DNA of 64,000 bases from Mycolicibacterium neworleansense (GCF_001245615.1 NZ_CWKH01000002.1:1426001-1490000); one strand, 5' to 3'; positions 45,887-56,601 are shown, numbered from the stretch's first letter. The notes: generated by a model from the sequence alone, not told the origin. Numbers and translations: made by a program.

Positions 45887-46453
45887 TCAGCTCCCCAACA
45901 TCAGGTCCAGGAATCGTTCACTGCGGTCGGCGGTGGTGAGGGCATCGGTCGAGTCCATGAGGTGCAGCACCCCGATCCCGGTCGCGAAGGTGGTCTGGCC
46001 GCGCAGAGCCGCGTCCTCGGGGCTGAATCCGTAATCGAGGTAGGCCTTGGTGACGGCGACCAGCACGCGGTGATCGGCCGCGCGCACATTGGCCGCGGCG
46101 ATGTCGTCGGAGCGGGCCCATTCGCGCATCGCGCGTTCCAGGGTCCAGTGCTGCGGGCTGAGCAGCTGCTGCATCATGCGTGACAGCCGTTCCCGCGGCG
46201 GCAGGTCCTCAAGTTCGGCCAGGGAGCGCCGATCCTGCTCCAGGAACGCATTCCAGGACGCCACCAGCGCGGCCCGGTAGCCCTTCATGTCGGTGAAGTG
46301 CCAGTAGAAGCTGCCGCGGGTGGCGCCGATCTGCTCACAGAGCCGCTCGATCTTCAGCGCCCGCATGCCGTCGGAGGCCAGCAGGGCGTACCCCGCCTGT
46401 ATCCAGTCGTCGGCGGTCAAGCTCCCGGGCGTGCCCTTGCGTTCGCCTGCCAT
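45887..46453 (-). CDS. TetR family regulator
   Basis: 188 residues with the TetR helix-turn-helix (~28-65: LKIERLCEQIGATRGSFYWHF). It lies 25 bp downstream of the Gre-like gene and 109 bp upstream of the secreted hydrolase, all leftward. The target is unknown; the hydrolase or its own unit is the nearest candidate. Confidence 0.88.
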   Translation of the reverse strand: MAGERKGTPGSLTADDWIQAGYALLASDGMRALKIERLCEQIGATRGSFYWHFTDMKGYRAALVASWNAFLEQDRRSLAELEDLPPRERLSRMMQQLLSPQHWTLERAMREWARSDDIAAANVRAADHRVLVAVTKAYLDYGFSPEDAALRGQTTFATGIGVLHLMDSTDALTTADRSERFLDLMLGS

Positions 46454-46478
46454 TCACTCAGGGTAAAGCGGACGCGAC

Positions 46479-46943
46479 TCACCCCACCGCCGGCAGGTGC
46501 ATCCCGAACGGCACCGCGCCGAGCAGCGTGACAGGCACGGCCTCGCCGCTGGGCACCGGATAGTGGCGCTGCTCGCCGGGACGCGCGCCGACGATCGCCT
46601 CGCCCAGCGGGGAGTTCACCGAATAGACCTCGAGGTCGCCGTATTCGGCGCCGCGGATGCCCAGCAGGAACGTCTCGATCTCGCCGGTCCGGTCGTAACG
46701 CACGGTCAGCACCATGCCGGGTTCGGCCACCCCGTCGTCGGGCGGATCCTCGCCGACGACGGCGTTGAGCAGCAGGTCGTGGATCTGCTGGATGCGGGTT
46801 TGGCGGGCCCGCTGGATGGCGACCTGGTTCTCGTCGGAATCCTCAGCTGCCTCGGTCGAGATCAGATCGCGCAGCGTCGACAGCTCGGTCTGCAGTCTCT
46901 CGTAAGCCTGCGGAGACAACCAAATGCGTTGGCTGACAGTCAT
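46479..46943 (-). CDS. Gre-family RNA polymerase secondary-channel factor
   Basis: 154 residues. N-terminal coiled-coil (~10-75) and a C-terminal FKBP-like GreA/B domain (MVLTVRY ... SVNSPLGEAIVG ... VTLLGAVPFG). From memory it resembles mycobacterial Rv3788, a Gre-like protein that binds RNA polymerase without transcript-cleavage activity. The loop tip holds ENQVAIQRARQ rather than the paired acidic residues of cleavage factors. ATG at 46943. Confidence 0.82.
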   Translation of the reverse strand: MTVSQRIWLSPQAYERLQTELSTLRDLISTEAAEDSDENQVAIQRARQTRIQQIHDLLLNAVVGEDPPDDGVAEPGMVLTVRYDRTGEIETFLLGIRGAEYGDLEVYSVNSPLGEAIVGARPGEQRHYPVPSGEAVPVTLLGAVPFGMHLPAVG

Positions 46944-46971
46944 TGTGGCTTCCTTCCGATGATGCGAAGTT

Positions 46972-47009
46972 GCCGTCAGGGGCGGGTTTCGTGCGCCGCC
47001 CCTGACGGC
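46972..47009 (-). terminator. Strong hairpin between the amino-acid oxidoreductase and Gre-like genes
   Basis: The 14-bp arms (46972-46985 and 46996-47009) are perfect complements with a 10-nt loop and no T-run. It is placed 33 bp after the oxidoreductase stop on the minus strand. Probable U-tract-less terminator. Confidence 0.65.
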
Positions 47010-47041
47010 TGGTCAGCCCGTCAGGGCAATGTCGTGAATCG

Positions 47042-48292
47042 TCAGCGGAGAGGGTCGAATTCCCGCAGAACGTCGGGTTGCTTTCCGGTGGTGATGTATT
47101 CGGCGAGCACGCGGCCGGTGACCGGGCCGTGCGCCAGACCCCACATGCCGTGACCGCCCGCCACGTAAATGCGCTGTGCCACTTCGCCGATCAGCGGGCG
47201 ACCGTCCGGCGTGACCGGTCGTGGGCCCACCCACACATCGGTGCGGGCATCCCAGTCCACACCGTCGAGCAGTGGGGCGGCCGACGCGATGATCGCGTCG
47301 ACGCGCGGCGGCTGCACCGGATCGTCGGGGGAGCGGAACTCCATGGTCCCGGCCACCCGAAGCCCGCCCTGGTACGGCGTGCAGGCGACGCGGGCGTCGG
47401 GCAGGTAGACCGGCCCGAGGACCGGGCGGTGCACCGGCACCGTGAACGAGTATCCGCGCCCGGCCTGCACCGGCGTGCGGACCCACGGCTTGGCGAGCTT
47501 CGACAACCATGCGCCGGTGGCGATCACCGCGGTGTCGGCGTTCAGGGACCGGTCGGCCAGATCCACCGTGACCCCGGCACCCTCGGCCCGAACGTCGGTG
47601 ACCTCGCCGATCACCAGTTGCGCGCCGCGGGCCGCGACGGCGTCGCCGAGGGCCTGCACGAAGCGGCCCGGATCGACGAAGCGCTGGCCCTCCACGCTGA
47701 TGCCGGCGGTGATCGCCGTCGACGCCAGCGGGACGTGCTCGCGCAGCGTCTCACCGGACAGGCCGGTGACGGTCACGGTCTGGCCGACCGCGGCCATCCG
47801 GCGCAGTTCGGTCATCAGATGTTCGGCCTGCTGCGCGGTTTCGAACAGCGCCGTGATCGGTCCGTCGGTGGTCGGGACCGAAACCCCGTTGGCGGTCAGT
47901 ACGTCGTAGGCCTCGAGGCACTCCTCGTTGAAGGGCACGTTGGCCTTGGCGGCCCGGGTCCACGTCGAGAGCCGGCAGTTCATGGCGAACCGGGCCAGGA
48001 ACGCCAGTAGGCGGGGGCCCGACGTGAACGGGATGTGCAGGGGTGCGGCCGGATCGAACAGCGACCGCAGGCCGTAGCGCAGCACAGCCGGGTCGTTCAG
48101 CGGGATGGTCAGCGTCGGCGAGATCCAGCCGGCATTGCCCCATGACGCACCCGCGGCCACCCCGCGGCGGTCGACCACGGTGACCTCGACGCCACGCTCC
48201 TGAAGAAACCATGCCGTGGACAGGCCGACAATGCCTGCACCCACGACCACCGCCGTCCGCGGTCCGCCGTCAATGCGCTCGACCCCATTCAT
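47042..48292 (-). CDS. FAD-dependent D-amino-acid dehydrogenase-like oxidoreductase
   Basis: 416 residues (ATG at 48292; ATG 48301 and TTG 48316 are alternatives, none with an ideal ribosome-binding site). FAD fold VVVGAGIVGLSTAWFL with the DadA-type GASWGNAGWISP and GRGYSFTV, plus the C-terminal GGHGMWGLAHGP. It oxidises a D-amino acid, proline-like or other secondary amine. It follows the PucR regulator on the same strand, which often controls amino-acid or purine catabolism. Substrate unproven. Confidence 0.85.
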   Translation of the reverse strand: MNGVERIDGGPRTAVVVGAGIVGLSTAWFLQERGVEVTVVDRRGVAAGASWGNAGWISPTLTIPLNDPAVLRYGLRSLFDPAAPLHIPFTSGPRLLAFLARFAMNCRLSTWTRAAKANVPFNEECLEAYDVLTANGVSVPTTDGPITALFETAQQAEHLMTELRRMAAVGQTVTVTGLSGETLREHVPLASTAITAGISVEGQRFVDPGRFVQALGDAVAARGAQLVIGEVTDVRAEGAGVTVDLADRSLNADTAVIATGAWLSKLAKPWVRTPVQAGRGYSFTVPVHRPVLGPVYLPDARVACTPYQGGLRVAGTMEFRSPDDPVQPPRVDAIIASAAPLLDGVDWDARTDVWVGPRPVTPDGRPLIGEVAQRIYVAGGHGMWGLAHGPVTGRVLAEYITTGKQPDVLREFDPLR

Positions 48293-48367
48293 GCTCCCCA
48301 TGGTGGGGCCGGTCAAGTCACCTGTGTTTGCGCCATCCCGACAATCTGTATGGGCGCGATTGTCGAA

Positions 48368-49900
48368 TCACGACAACTCCTCACCCGCGGCCAGTTCGAT
48401 CATCATCGCCAGTCGCTTGCGCGCATCAGTCAGGTCGAGCTGCGTCATCTCGGCCATCTTGCGCAGCCGGTAGCGCACGGTGTTCTCGTGCACGCCGAGC
48501 ACCCGCCCGGCCCCGGCCAGATCGCCCTGGGCCTCCAGCCAGGCCCGCAGCGTCGCCGCGTACTGCGTGCCGTTGACCTGATCGTGGGCCCTCAACTCGG
48601 CGACCGGTCCTCGCTGCGGGGCCCGGCCGGAGCGGGCCGCGATCCGCAGGCGTTGCAGCAGGATCTCGTCCCAGGCCTCGTCGTAGACCGGGGCGGCGCC
48701 ATCGCGACGCACCTCGTGCAGGGCCAGGCATTCGTCGGCCTCGCTGCGCGCCAGCGCCAGCTCGGCAGCGGTGGCCGGACCGCTGATCCCGGCCAGCACG
48801 GTCACCGGCTCGGGCAGCGCGGCGCGCAATCCCGTCACCCAGCCGCTCGCGGCGTCGGCGCCGGCGCCGGGCAGCACGGTGTAGACGGTGTTGCCGGCCA
48901 GGGCGCTGCGTCCGGGACGTGACCAGCCGAAGCCCGCGGTCGCCCGATCGAACGCCAGCAGCAGTGCGGCATGCCGCTCGTCGGCGGTCTGGGCCCGCAG
49001 CGCGATCACCCGCAGCGGCGTCTGCGGCAGCCCGAGCCGGCTGGCCGCCGTGGTGGCATCGGCGGCGCCCTCGAGCAGACGGATCACCAGCTCCGATTCC
49101 ACCTGGCGTTCCAGATCGGCGCTGGCGCGTGAGCGCAGCAGGTGCAGTGCGACCATCCGGGCACCGTCGGCCAGCGCGGCCCGGCGCGCGTCGGGCAACG
49201 GGCCGGCACACGTCACCCAGATCGAGCCGAGCAGTTCGCGTCCGGCTCGGGCGGCCACCACCATCCGCCCGGTCAGACCGCGTTCGTCGTCGCCCTCGAC
49301 GAACATCGGCTCATCGGATTCGGCCAGGTGCCGGAACACCCCGCGGTCTTCGAACAGGGCGCGCAGCCGTTCGGGTGCCCCGCGGCTCAGGATCGTCTCG
49401 ACGCGGGCCGGGTCGGCGTGCTGCTGCAGCCGCGAGTACGCCAGCACCGCGCTGCGCCGGTCCTCGATGGTGACCGAACCGCCCACCGCATCGGCGAGGC
49501 TGTCGGCCAGTGCGAACAAATCGGTTGGGCCGCGCCCGGATTCGGTTTCCCGGCCCTCCAGGACGACGCCGTACACCACGGCCGCCAGCTCACTCCAGGA
49601 GACTTCGGGCTCGACCGTCATCACCGCGATGCGGTCATCGGTCACCGGTTCGTCGTCGGGACTGTGGGCGCCGCGGACCAGCACCACCACGGCACGTGCG
49701 GCAGCCGCCCACTGCACCGCTTCGGCGATCGAGGTGGCCCCGACGGCCAGCAGCACGTCGCCGATCACCTGGCCGGGTTCGTGCATCACGACGCTGCGCA
49801 GTTCGGTCGAGCGTGACGCCGGACCGGGTCCGTGGGCCGGGGCGCGCAGCCGGACCCCGTAGCCGCCCAGGACGTTGATCAGGCGGTCCAGAGTGACCAC
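48368..49900 (-). CDS. PucR family transcriptional regulator
   Basis: 510 residues. N-terminal PucR sensory domain, a GAF/GGDEF-like middle, and the C-terminal PucR helix-turn-helix LAGAGRVLGVHENTVRYRLR at ~465-484. GTG start at 49900, only 3 nt after the protease stop. It probably controls the adjacent oxidoreductase gene, which starts 75 bp downstream. Confidence 0.9.
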   Translation of the reverse strand: MVTLDRLINVLGGYGVRLRAPAHGPGPASRSTELRSVVMHEPGQVIGDVLLAVGATSIAEAVQWAAAARAVVVLVRGAHSPDDEPVTDDRIAVMTVEPEVSWSELAAVVYGVVLEGRETESGRGPTDLFALADSLADAVGGSVTIEDRRSAVLAYSRLQQHADPARVETILSRGAPERLRALFEDRGVFRHLAESDEPMFVEGDDERGLTGRMVVAARAGRELLGSIWVTCAGPLPDARRAALADGARMVALHLLRSRASADLERQVESELVIRLLEGAADATTAASRLGLPQTPLRVIALRAQTADERHAALLLAFDRATAGFGWSRPGRSALAGNTVYTVLPGAGADAASGWVTGLRAALPEPVTVLAGISGPATAAELALARSEADECLALHEVRRDGAAPVYDEAWDEILLQRLRIAARSGRAPQRGPVAELRAHDQVNGTQYAATLRAWLEAQGDLAGAGRVLGVHENTVRYRLRKMAEMTQLDLTDARKRLAMMIELAAGEELS

Positions 49901-49903
49901 GGA

Positions 49904-50926
49904 CTACGGTCCGGCGGCCAGCGTGGCCTTGCCGGTGTGCTGCTGACCGGCCTGGTCGAGCCAGGTCAGGCCGATGACATCGCCCGGGTAATGCCGATCA
50001 AGGACCAGTGTCAGCGTGCGGGCCGAATCCAGCCGGGCCCCCTCGATGCTGGTGAGCAGATCGCCCGGGATCAGCCCGGCCGCTTCTGCGGGTCCGCCGG
50101 GGATGACGTCCTGGACGATCACGCCGCCGTTCTGACGCTGCGCGGTGCGCACTCCGACGCCGAGCATGGTGGGCGGTCCGATGTGCACCGAGGGCGACGG
50201 CGTGCGGGCGCGGATCTGTCCGGCGATGCCCATGGCGTCATTGATAGGGATCGCGAATCCCTTACCGCCGGGGCCCATTCGGAAGTTCACCGACGCCGCC
50301 GTCGTCATACCCACAACCTGGCCGGCGTCGTTGACCACCGGCCCGCCCGAATCACCGGCACGTACCGGTGCGGCGAACTCGAACAGGCCGTTGATTTCAT
50401 CGCTGGTACCGGTCAGCTCGTCCTCGGCGTTCACGGTCCGGTTGAATGCGCTCACGGTGCCGACCTCGTGGGTCAGCGGCGCGCCGCTGCCCCCGGCGTT
50501 ACCGAGTGCGACCACGGGATGGCCCGGGGCCAGCGTGGCCGAATCGCCGATCGGTGCCGGCGCCAGGCCGGACGCTCCGTGCAGTTGCAACACGGCGATG
50601 TCGTTCTGCCGGTCATAACCGATCAGGTCGGCGGGGTACCGCTGGCCGCTGACGGTGGCGCTGATCGAGTTGGCGCCCTGCACGACGTGGTAGTTGGTCA
50701 GCACCTCGCCGCCGGGGGACAAGACGATGCCCGTCCCGATGCCGTAGGCCTGCTGGTAGTCGACCACCGTGTCGATGCGCGCGACGGACGGCTCGACCTG
50801 AGCGGCCACCGACTCGGGGTCACCAGGTGCGGCGCCGGCGGGCGCTGACGGGACGACGACGGCAACCGCGGCGGTCAGTGCCGCCGCGAGAATCATTTTG
50901 AACGGACGTGAGCCCACTTTGCTCAT
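49904..50926 (-). CDS. Secreted PDZ serine protease, PepA/Mtb32A-like
   Basis: 340 residues. Signal peptide to about residue 33 (VVPSAPAGAA). Trypsin-like domain with His80 (LTNYHVV), Asp109 (QNDIAVLQL) and Ser193 (AGDSGGPVV). PDZ domain from ~250. The GFAIPI and SPSVHIGPP segments match the M. tuberculosis Rv0125 (Mtb32A) antigen as I remember it. ATG at 50926; an upstream extension to 50947 is possible. HtrA-like envelope quality control is likely. Confidence 0.9.
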   Translation of the reverse strand: MSKVGSRPFKMILAAALTAAVAVVVPSAPAGAAPGDPESVAAQVEPSVARIDTVVDYQQAYGIGTGIVLSPGGEVLTNYHVVQGANSISATVSGQRYPADLIGYDRQNDIAVLQLHGASGLAPAPIGDSATLAPGHPVVALGNAGGSGAPLTHEVGTVSAFNRTVNAEDELTGTSDEINGLFEFAAPVRAGDSGGPVVNDAGQVVGMTTAASVNFRMGPGGKGFAIPINDAMGIAGQIRARTPSPSVHIGPPTMLGVGVRTAQRQNGGVIVQDVIPGGPAEAAGLIPGDLLTSIEGARLDSARTLTLVLDRHYPGDVIGLTWLDQAGQQHTGKATLAAGP

Positions 50927-50976
50927 ATACCCATCTTGGCTGGGCAAGAACCCGATGTCGACGCGATTGGGCTGCG

Positions 50977-51705
50977 TCAGTCTTCGGCGGTGACTTCGCC
51001 GCGCGAACGCCAGCCTCTGCGCTTGGTGCCGCTCTTGCTCGACGGCCGCTTGTTTCGCAGGGAAGTACCGGCCGACTTCTCGTCCGCGGCTTCCTCGGCA
51101 GGCTCGTCGGCCTCGTCGGACTCGGGCTCTGACTTCTCGTCCTCGGCTTCGGTCGCCTCAGCCTCAGCCGCGGGCTCGGTCTCAGCGGCTTCTTCGGCCT
51201 CGGCGGCTTCTTCGGTGACGGCCTTCTTGCGTCCGCGGCGCTCGGTCTTCTCGCGGGTCTTGACCGGCTTCGGCGGCGGGGGCGGCAACTCGGCCACGAA
51301 AGCCAGGTAGAAGCCGAAGATGCCGAGCAGGGCGATCGCGGCGGCGGCGCCGTAGATGCCGAACAGCCACGGCCCGAAGCTGTCCAGCGACAGCCAGATC
51401 TCGGAGATCGCGGCGCCGACGATCAGCACGGCGGCCGCCACGTGCAGGGAAATCGAGGCGGTCCGCAGGCGCAGCGCCAGCTCCGGGGTGGCCAGCTCGG
51501 GACGCTTGGTCCGCTGCAGCGTGAACACCACCGGCAGGGCCGCCAGACCGATCAGCACGCCGGTGACGATCCGCAGGATCAGCCCGAGCGTCGGCGAGGT
51601 CTCGCCGGTGAGTTCGGGCCAGCGGGGAAGGACGAAAAAGAAGTAGAGGCCGGCGGCCACGATCGAAAACGACACGTGCCAGATCACCGCGACGGTGCGG
51701 CCCAT
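50977..51705 (-). CDS. Conserved membrane protein with an acidic tail
   Basis: 242 residues. Four hydrophobic segments within ~1-150 (VIWHVSFSIVAAGLYFF, ILRIVTGVLIGLAALPVVF, HVAAAVLIVGAAI, ALLGIFGFYLAFVAEL). A Pro run and basic patch follow, then ~60 Glu/Ala/Asp-rich residues and a basic C-terminus. ATG at 51705 has an excellent AGGAGGAG. Position matches Rv3723 in M. tuberculosis (recollection). Function unknown. Confidence 0.8.
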   Translation of the reverse strand: MGRTVAVIWHVSFSIVAAGLYFFFVLPRWPELTGETSPTLGLILRIVTGVLIGLAALPVVFTLQRTKRPELATPELALRLRTASISLHVAAAVLIVGAAISEIWLSLDSFGPWLFGIYGAAAAIALLGIFGFYLAFVAELPPPPPKPVKTREKTERRGRKKAVTEEAAEAEEAAETEPAAEAEATEAEDEKSEPESDEADEPAEEAADEKSAGTSLRNKRPSSKSGTKRRGWRSRGEVTAED

Positions 51706-51729
51706 ACTCCTCCTCGGGTACTTAATGGG

Positions 51730-51767
51730 CCGGGGTGCGACTGCTGATTCAGCAGGTCGCACCCCGG
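51730..51767 (-). terminator. Hairpin downstream of tRNA-Ser(GGA)
   Basis: The 11-bp arms 51730-51740 and 51757-51767 are perfect complements. They lie 10 nt past the tRNA 3' end on the minus strand, ahead of the membrane-protein gene. Weak A/T tract only. Confidence 0.6.
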
Positions 51768-51776
51768 ACCCGAGCG

Positions 51777-51862
51777 CGGAGGATAGGGGATTTGAACCCC
51801 TGAGGGCTGTTAACCCAACCCGCGTTCCAGGCGAGCGCCATAGGCCACTAGGCGAATCCTCC
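51777..51862 (-). tRNA. tRNA-Ser(GGA)
   Basis: 86 nt on the minus strand. Acceptor GGAGGAT pairs with ATCCTCC, discriminator G, no encoded CCA. Anticodon loop CTGGAAC gives GGA. The long variable arm (TGGGTTAACAGCCCTC region) and T-loop TTCAAAT mark a serine class II tRNA. Confidence 0.95.
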
Positions 51863-51934
51863 GTCGGCAATCGTAACCGACGCCCGAACCAGTCCCGTAA
51901 ACGCCGGGGAAGGCGCGGGTATTACACTCGCTGT

Positions 51935-53332
<1,398 letters not shown>

Positions 53333-53358
53333 TCGGACCGGATCGGTAGCCTTCTTCC

Positions 53359-55257
53359 GTGGCTCTTTACCGCAAATACCGGCCGGCAAGCTTCGCGGAA
53401 GTCGTTGGCCAGGAACATGTCACCGAGCCGCTATCTACTGCGCTGACCGCGGGCCGGATCAACCACGCCTATCTGTTCTCCGGGCCGCGCGGCTGCGGTA
53501 AGACATCCTCGGCGCGCATCCTGGCCCGCTCGCTCAACTGTGAGCAGGGGCCCACGCCCACGCCGTGCGGCGTGTGCCCTTCCTGCGTCGCGCTGGCCCC
53601 CAACGGCCCGGGCAACCTGGACGTCACCGAACTCGACGCGGCCAGCCACGGCGGTGTGGACGACACCCGCGAGCTGCGCGATCGTGCGTTCTTCACCCCC
53701 GCTCAGTCGCGGTACCGCATCTTCATCATCGACGAAGCGCACATGGTCACCACGGCCGGTTTCAACGCGCTGCTCAAGATCGTCGAGGAGCCCCCCGAGC
53801 ACCTGATCTTCGTCTTCGCCACCACCGAACCGGAGAAGGTGTTGCCGACCATCCGGTCGCGCACGCACCACTACCCGTTCCGGCTGCTGGCCCCCCGCAC
53901 GATGCGCCCGCTGCTGGAGCGCATCTGCGCCGAGGAGAACGTCAACGTCGACGACGCGGTGTACCCGCTGGTCATCCGGGCCGGCGGCGGCTCACCTCGC
54001 GACACGCTCTCGGTGCTCGACCAGCTGCTGGCCGGGTCCGAGCAAAGTGCCGGCGGCAGCCACATCACCTATCAGCGGGCGCTGGCCCTGCTCGGCGCCA
54101 CCGATATGGCGCTCATCGACGACGCCGTCGAGGCATTGGCTGCCGGGGATGCGGCCGCGTTGTTCGGTGCCGTGGAGGCGGTCATCGACGCCGGTCATGA
54201 CCCGCGGCGGTTCGCCACCGATCTGCTGGAACGCTTCCGCGACCTGATCGTGCTGCAGGCCGTTCCCGACGCGGTCACCCGCGGTGTCGTCGACGCGCCG
54301 GCCGACGTGCTGGAACGCATGCGCGAGCAGGCCGCCAAGCTGGGTGCGGGCACGCTGACCCGCTATGCCGAGGTGGTGCACGCCGGTCTCGGCGAGATGC
54401 GCGGTGCCACCGCGCCGCGGTTGCTGCTGGAAGTGGTGTGCGCCCGGCTGCTGCTTCCCTCGGCACACGACACCGAATCGGCGCTGCTGCAGCGCATCGA
54501 ACGCATCGAGACCCGGCTCGACCTGTCGATCCCCGCCGGTGAGGCCGCGGCATCGGCTGGTATCGGAGATGGTGGACGCACATCCGGACGGCACCGCGGA
54601 TTTCGTCGAAGAAGTGGCATCACCGCTGCCGCTTCAGATCATCTGCGACATTATGGGCGTGCCGGACGAGAGCCCGACTTCGAGCCCGAGCCCGCCCCGG
54701 AACCCGAACCTGAGCCCGAGCCCGCTCCGGCACCCGCGGCGGTCACCCCCGGTGGTGAACCCAACGCCGCCGCCGTCCGCTCGATGTGGACGACGGTGCG
54801 CGAGAAGGTGCGTGAGCGCAGCCGCACCACCGAGGTGATGCTGTCCGGGGCGATTGTGCGCGCAGTCGAGGACAAAACTCTTGTGCTGTCCCATGACTCG
54901 CCACCGCTGGCCAAGCGGTTGACCGAGTCGCGCAATGCCGATGTGATCCGGGATGCGTTGAAGGACGCACTCGGGGTGGATTGGCAGATCCGCTGTGAGG
55001 TCGGCACCGCGGAGGCGGCCCCGCCGCCCCCACCGAAGGCCGCCAAGCCTCCGCCACGGGTGCCCACGCGACCGGGCCGGGTCATTCCCGAACCCGAGGC
55101 GGTGCCGGATCCGGAACCCCCGCCCTCTCCGGAGCAGGAAGAAGCAGAGATGCTCGCCGAAGCTTCACAGACCGAGGCCGGCCCGCGTCGTGACCCAGAA
55201 GAGGTCGCCCTGGAACTGCTGCAGAACGAGCTGGGCGCGCGAAAAATCGAGAGCTGA
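53359..55257 (+). CDS. dnaX: DNA polymerase III subunit gamma/tau, with a foreign insert
   Basis: 632-residue clamp-loader ATPase. GTG start at 53359. Walker A GPRGCGKTS (42-50), four-Cys zinc module (CEQ...CGVCPSC), Walker B IIDEAHM, sensor residues in ATTEPEKV. The C-terminal tau-like part has (EP)n repeats and a DNA-polymerase-binding region (~475-560). Between residues ~399 and 436 the sequence turns Arg/Gly-rich (SGRHRGFRRRSG) and unlike its surroundings. In another frame the same bases encode a P450 segment, so a fragment appears to have been inserted without breaking the dnaX frame. Confidence 0.92.
   Translation: MALYRKYRPASFAEVVGQEHVTEPLSTALTAGRINHAYLFSGPRGCGKTSSARILARSLNCEQGPTPTPCGVCPSCVALAPNGPGNLDVTELDAASHGGVDDTRELRDRAFFTPAQSRYRIFIIDEAHMVTTAGFNALLKIVEEPPEHLIFVFATTEPEKVLPTIRSRTHHYPFRLLAPRTMRPLLERICAEENVNVDDAVYPLVIRAGGGSPRDTLSVLDQLLAGSEQSAGGSHITYQRALALLGATDMALIDDAVEALAAGDAAALFGAVEAVIDAGHDPRRFATDLLERFRDLIVLQAVPDAVTRGVVDAPADVLERMREQAAKLGAGTLTRYAEVVHAGLGEMRGATAPRLLLEVVCARLLLPSAHDTESALLQRIERIETRLDLSIPAGEAAASAGIGDGGRTSGRHRGFRRRSGITAAASDHLRHYGRAGREPDFEPEPAPEPEPEPEPAPAPAAVTPGGEPNAAAVRSMWTTVREKVRERSRTTEVMLSGAIVRAVEDKTLVLSHDSPPLAKRLTESRNADVIRDALKDALGVDWQIRCEVGTAEAAPPPPPKAAKPPPRVPTRPGRVIPEPEAVPDPEPPPSPEQEEAEMLAEASQTEAGPRRDPEEVALELLQNELGARKIES
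54553..54668 (+). pseudogene. Cytochrome P450 gene fragment embedded out of frame in dnaX
   Basis: Read in frame 54554, these bases encode RLVSEMVDAHPDGTADFV, then EEVASPLPLQIICDIMGVPDE. The pattern G-x-A/C-D-F-V, PLPLxxI, GVPxE is the C-D helix region of mycobacterial P450s. It is not the frame used by dnaX (offset by one base). No other P450 parts flank it. The P450 at 20189 has the same block with different bases (YPLPVAVICRLLGVPVED), so it is not the source. Ends are estimated where the similarity stops. Confidence 0.75.
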
Positions 55258-55274
55258 CCTGTCGGCAGCCCGGT

Positions 55275-56588
55275 CTAGGGCGTCCACCACGGCCGCAGCG
55301 GCAGGCCGCCGTCGTTGCCGCGGTCATCGAGCTTGACGGCCAGAACTTGGTGTAGCTGAACCACATTCGTCTCGAAGCCCAGCCGTGAGCCGGCCATGTA
55401 CAGGCCCCAGACCTTGGCGGTGGGCAGCCCGACTTCGGCCACCGCCTCGTCCCAGTGCTCGACGAGGTTGGCGCACCAGTCGCGCAGCGTCATCGCGTAG
55501 TGGTTGCGCAGGTTCTCCTCGTGCATCACCTCGAGGCCGACGTCCTGGACCTCGGTGATGATGCGCCCGGAGCCGGTGAGCTCCCCGTCGGGGAACACGT
55601 ACCGGTCTATGAAGCCGCCCGCGGCCGCTCCGCTTCGGTTGTCGTGGCGGGTGATGCAGTGGTTGAGCAGCAGCGCGCCGGGACGCATCCTCGACTTCAG
55701 GAAGCCGAAGTACGACGGGTAGTTGTGCACTCCGATGTGCTCGGTCAGGCCGATCGATGACACCGCGTCGAACCCGGTCTCGGTGATGTCGCGGTAATCG
55801 GCGTGACGCACCTCGGCCAGGTCGCTGAGCCCCTCCTTGGCGATGGCCTCCTGGGCCCACCGCGCCTGCTCCTTGGACAGCGTCACCCCGAGGGCATTGA
55901 CGCCGTGGCGCGCGGCGTAGCGCACCATGCCGCCCCACCCGCAACCGACGTCGAGCAGGCGGTCGCCGGGCTGCAGCCGCAGCTTCTCGAACACCAGCCG
56001 GTACTTGTTGTCCTGCGCGGTTTCCAGGCTGGCGTCGGCATCCGGGTAGCACGCGCAGGTGTAGGTCATCGACGGTCCGAGCACCCATTCGTAGAAGGTG
56101 TTCGACACGTCGTAGTGATGATGGATCGCCTCGGCGTCACGGGATTTGCTGTGCCGCAACCCTTCCACCACTCGCCGCCACCGCGGCAGCGCCTCCTGGG
56201 GAGGCGGCGCGATCGGCTTGAGGTGCTCGATGCCGATGGAGCGGACGATGTTGGCCAACACCAGGGCGGGCGGACGCTTGAAGGCCATCTTCTCGGCCAG
56301 TGCGCACAGTAGTGGGTACGGGTCGCCGGGATGTACCCCGTGCAGCTCAAGGTCACCGGACACATAGGCACGGGCCAGGCCCAGATCCCCTGGGGCGGTG
56401 GCCAGATAAGTGGTGCCGCGTGGCGTCTTGAGGTCGAGACCGAGGGTCGCGTCCGGGCGGCCCGCGGTGCTCCCGTCGTAGGCGGTGAACTTCAGCGGCT
56501 GCGAGCCCGACGCGAAGATCTCCAGGATCTCGGCCAGCTTGAGCTTGTGATCGGTTGCGTGCGTCGAGTGTTCTTTGAAGGTGGTCAT
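55275..56588 (-). CDS. Cyclopropane-fatty-acid-synthase-type SAM methyltransferase
   Basis: 437 residues. SAM-binding motif LLDVGCGWGG (211-220), HHYDVSNTFYEWVLGPSMTYT before it and LTEHIGVHNY after it are diagnostic of CFA/mycolate methyltransferases. An N-terminal ~130-residue domain is present. ATG at 56588. It is paired with an FAD oxidoreductase, the arrangement used for 10-methyl (tuberculostearate) branched fatty acids by Tms/Bfa systems; M. tuberculosis Rv3719/Rv3720 form a similar pair. Product here unproven. Confidence 0.9.
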   Translation of the reverse strand: MTTFKEHSTHATDHKLKLAEILEIFASGSQPLKFTAYDGSTAGRPDATLGLDLKTPRGTTYLATAPGDLGLARAYVSGDLELHGVHPGDPYPLLCALAEKMAFKRPPALVLANIVRSIGIEHLKPIAPPPQEALPRWRRVVEGLRHSKSRDAEAIHHHYDVSNTFYEWVLGPSMTYTCACYPDADASLETAQDNKYRLVFEKLRLQPGDRLLDVGCGWGGMVRYAARHGVNALGVTLSKEQARWAQEAIAKEGLSDLAEVRHADYRDITETGFDAVSSIGLTEHIGVHNYPSYFGFLKSRMRPGALLLNHCITRHDNRSGAAAGGFIDRYVFPDGELTGSGRIITEVQDVGLEVMHEENLRNHYAMTLRDWCANLVEHWDEAVAEVGLPTAKVWGLYMAGSRLGFETNVVQLHQVLAVKLDDRGNDGGLPLRPWWTP

Positions 56589-56601
56589 CGCTGTTCTCCG
56601 T

